Positions 63,023 through 64,000 of a stretch of DNA of 64,000 bases are shown piece by piece. The translations under genes were made by a program, and so were the position numbers. Numbering within the stretch: the first letter of the stretch is position 1; each line of letters opens with the position of its first letter. The notes under the pieces were generated by a model. The model was given only the letters and a program-made list of their open reading frames with translations, was not told where the DNA came from and did no database searches. Source of the stretch: an uncultured Microbacteriaceae bacterium (lineage in GTDB: Bacteria > Actinomycetota > Actinomycetes > Actinomycetales > Microbacteriaceae); contig CANKXX010000002.1 in the NCBI GenBank assembly GCA_947487835.1, positions 372,001 through 436,000 of the forward strand. Reading direction: 5' to 3'.

Positions 63023-64000
63023 GTGGCACACCGACGCGTCCTCCTCCCCGCCCTGCAGGCCGTCGCCGTCGCGGGGGCCGCCGCCGCCGGTGCCGCCCTC
63101 GTGGCCGGGAGCCTCTCGACGTCGTTCGCCCGCGGGATCGTGAAGCCGGAGCGCCGCAGGGTCGAGGGCATCCGCGTGCTCGGGGTGAACGACGCGGGGG
63201 ACCGGGTGATGCTCTCGGCCGTGCCCGACGCGCTGCTGCCCGGCGAGTACAGCTTCTGGTTCTGGCAGGGCGCGGGCCACGCCAGGATCGGCGAGATCAC
63301 CGCCCGCACCGGCACCATGGTGACCCGGAGGGTGCTCGGCACGGACTTCGGCGACCTACGGCGCGCCGGCGCGGGCCGCATCAACGGCTGGGTGCACCTG
63401 AACCCGCGGGAGCTCGGCGTCCCGCACGAGAACGTGACCGTGCCGACGCCCCTCGGCGGCGCGCCGGCCTGGCTCATCCCCGCGGAGGGCGGCAGCGACC
63501 GGTGGGCGCTGCACGTGCACGGCCGCGGCACGCGGCGGGCCGAGACCCTGCGCGGCGTGCCGGTGTTCCGGGAGGCGGGCCTCACCTCGCTCGTCGTGTC
63601 CTACCGCAACGACGAGGAGGCACCGCCGAGCGCAGACGGGCGCTACGCGCTGGGCGACACGGAGTGGGAGGACCTCGAGGCCGCGATCCGCTTCGCCGCC
63701 GAGCGCGGCGCCCGCGAGATCGTGCTCGTCGGCTGGTCCATGGGCGGAGCGGTCGTGCTGCAGACCGTCCTTCGCTCCCCGCTCGCATCGATGGTGCGCG
63801 GCATCGTCCTCGACTCCCCGGTGATCGACTGGGTCGACACCCTCACCTTCCAGGGGCACGCCCGAGGGGTTCCGCGGCGGGTCGAGCGCGGGGCGTTCGG
63901 CCTCCTCGCCGCCCCCTGGGGACGCGCGCTGACCGGGCTGGGCACGCCCATCGACTTCGCGCGGCTCAACGTGCTCGAGCGGGCACAGGAGCTCACCGTC
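63023..64000 (+). CDS. alpha/beta hydrolase, incomplete at window end
   Basis: The first 326 residues of an alpha/beta-hydrolase-fold protein; the gene runs off the window. An N-terminal hydrophobic stretch (LPALQAVAVAGAAAAGAALV) is a membrane anchor or uncleaved signal. A beta-rich region (about 40-150) precedes the hydrolase core, which has the oxyanion region ALHVHGRGT and the nucleophile elbow GWSMGGAV with S239. The acid and His residues should lie beyond the edge. The start is GTG at 63023 without a clear ribosome-binding site. The substrate is unknown; esterase or peptidase activity is possible. Confidence 0.85.
   Translation, partial: MAHRRVLLPALQAVAVAGAAAAGAALVAGSLSTSFARGIVKPERRRVEGIRVLGVNDAGDRVMLSAVPDALLPGEYSFWFWQGAGHARIGEITARTGTMVTRRVLGTDFGDLRRAGAGRINGWVHLNPRELGVPHENVTVPTPLGGAPAWLIPAEGGSDRWALHVHGRGTRRAETLRGVPVFREAGLTSLVVSYRNDEEAPPSADGRYALGDTEWEDLEAAIRFAAERGAREIVLVGWSMGGAVVLQTVLRSPLASMVRGIVLDSPVIDWVDTLTFQGHARGVPRRVERGAFGLLAAPWGRALTGLGTPIDFARLNVLERAQELTV

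Overview
The window is a contiguous, very GC-rich (around 70% by eye) chromosomal segment with dense, short-spaced genes. It fits an actinobacterium of the order Micrococcales, most likely family Microbacteriaceae. Three things point there: the bcc-aa3 respiratory cluster (ctaC-ctaD-ctaF, ctaE-qcrC-qcrA-qcrB) with trpD divergent from ctaE; actinobacterial marker genes (sepH, DUF4193, DUF3093, DUF3710, DUF3159, DUF3043, DUF3000); and eleven copies of a small palindromic repeat with loop GAGCCTGTCGA that is widespread in that family. The genus cannot be told from the sequence. I saw no rRNA, tRNA, CRISPR array, transposase or prophage gene.

Layout. 1-3.1 kb: a small unknown gene and a DUF222-HNH endonuclease among palindromic repeats, then an orphan flavin reductase. 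3.2-9 kb: housekeeping genes hisD, nrdR, pyrD, a DUF3043 membrane protein, an M20 peptidase and an ErpA-type Fe-S carrier. 9-18 kb: cytochrome aa3 oxidase and bc1 complex genes, split by a GNAT gene, a second repeat array and rlmA; trpD follows. 19.3-24.3 kb: glycerol/dihydroxyacetone module, glpF-glpK divergent from dhaK-dhaL-dhaM, where DhaM carries a fused HPr domain. 24.4-34.8 kb: accessory genes, namely a VOC protein, a DUF2231-Rieske fusion, a GH127 arabinofuranosidase overlapped by a class C beta-lactamase-like hydrolase, an unknown gene with a MarR regulator, a zinc dehydrogenase with a tail-anchored partner, a secreted five-repeat protein, an ArsR-SRPBCC pair and a DUF3817 membrane protein.

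34.8-45.6 kb is conserved core again: parC, a phosphatase-superfamily enzyme, sepH, DUF4193, DUF3093, dut, DUF3710, DUF3159 and acnA. 45.7-53.6 kb is a compact six-gene operon on the minus strand: a family-5 binding lipoprotein, two permeases, a double ABC ATPase, an NtaA/DszA-type flavin monooxygenase and a DszC/SfnB-type acyl-CoA-dehydrogenase-fold oxidoreductase. Nearly all junctions overlap. It reads as an import-and-cleave system for an organosulfur or other heteroatom compound. 53.8-64 kb: dxs, a RibD/DHFR-like reductase, an aldo/keto reductase, fadA-fadB (FadA with a lysine-repeat tail), RNase D, DUF3000 and the start of an alpha/beta hydrolase cut by the window end.

Most genes are ordinary. 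The points most worth following are the alternating head/tail repeat arrays, the ABC-monooxygenase operon and its minisatellite tail, the secreted repeat protein, the thiolase lysine tail, several well-formed operators and terminators (one terminator lies inside a convergent gene), a gene with no canonical start where homology expects one, and a set of probably leaderless promoters.
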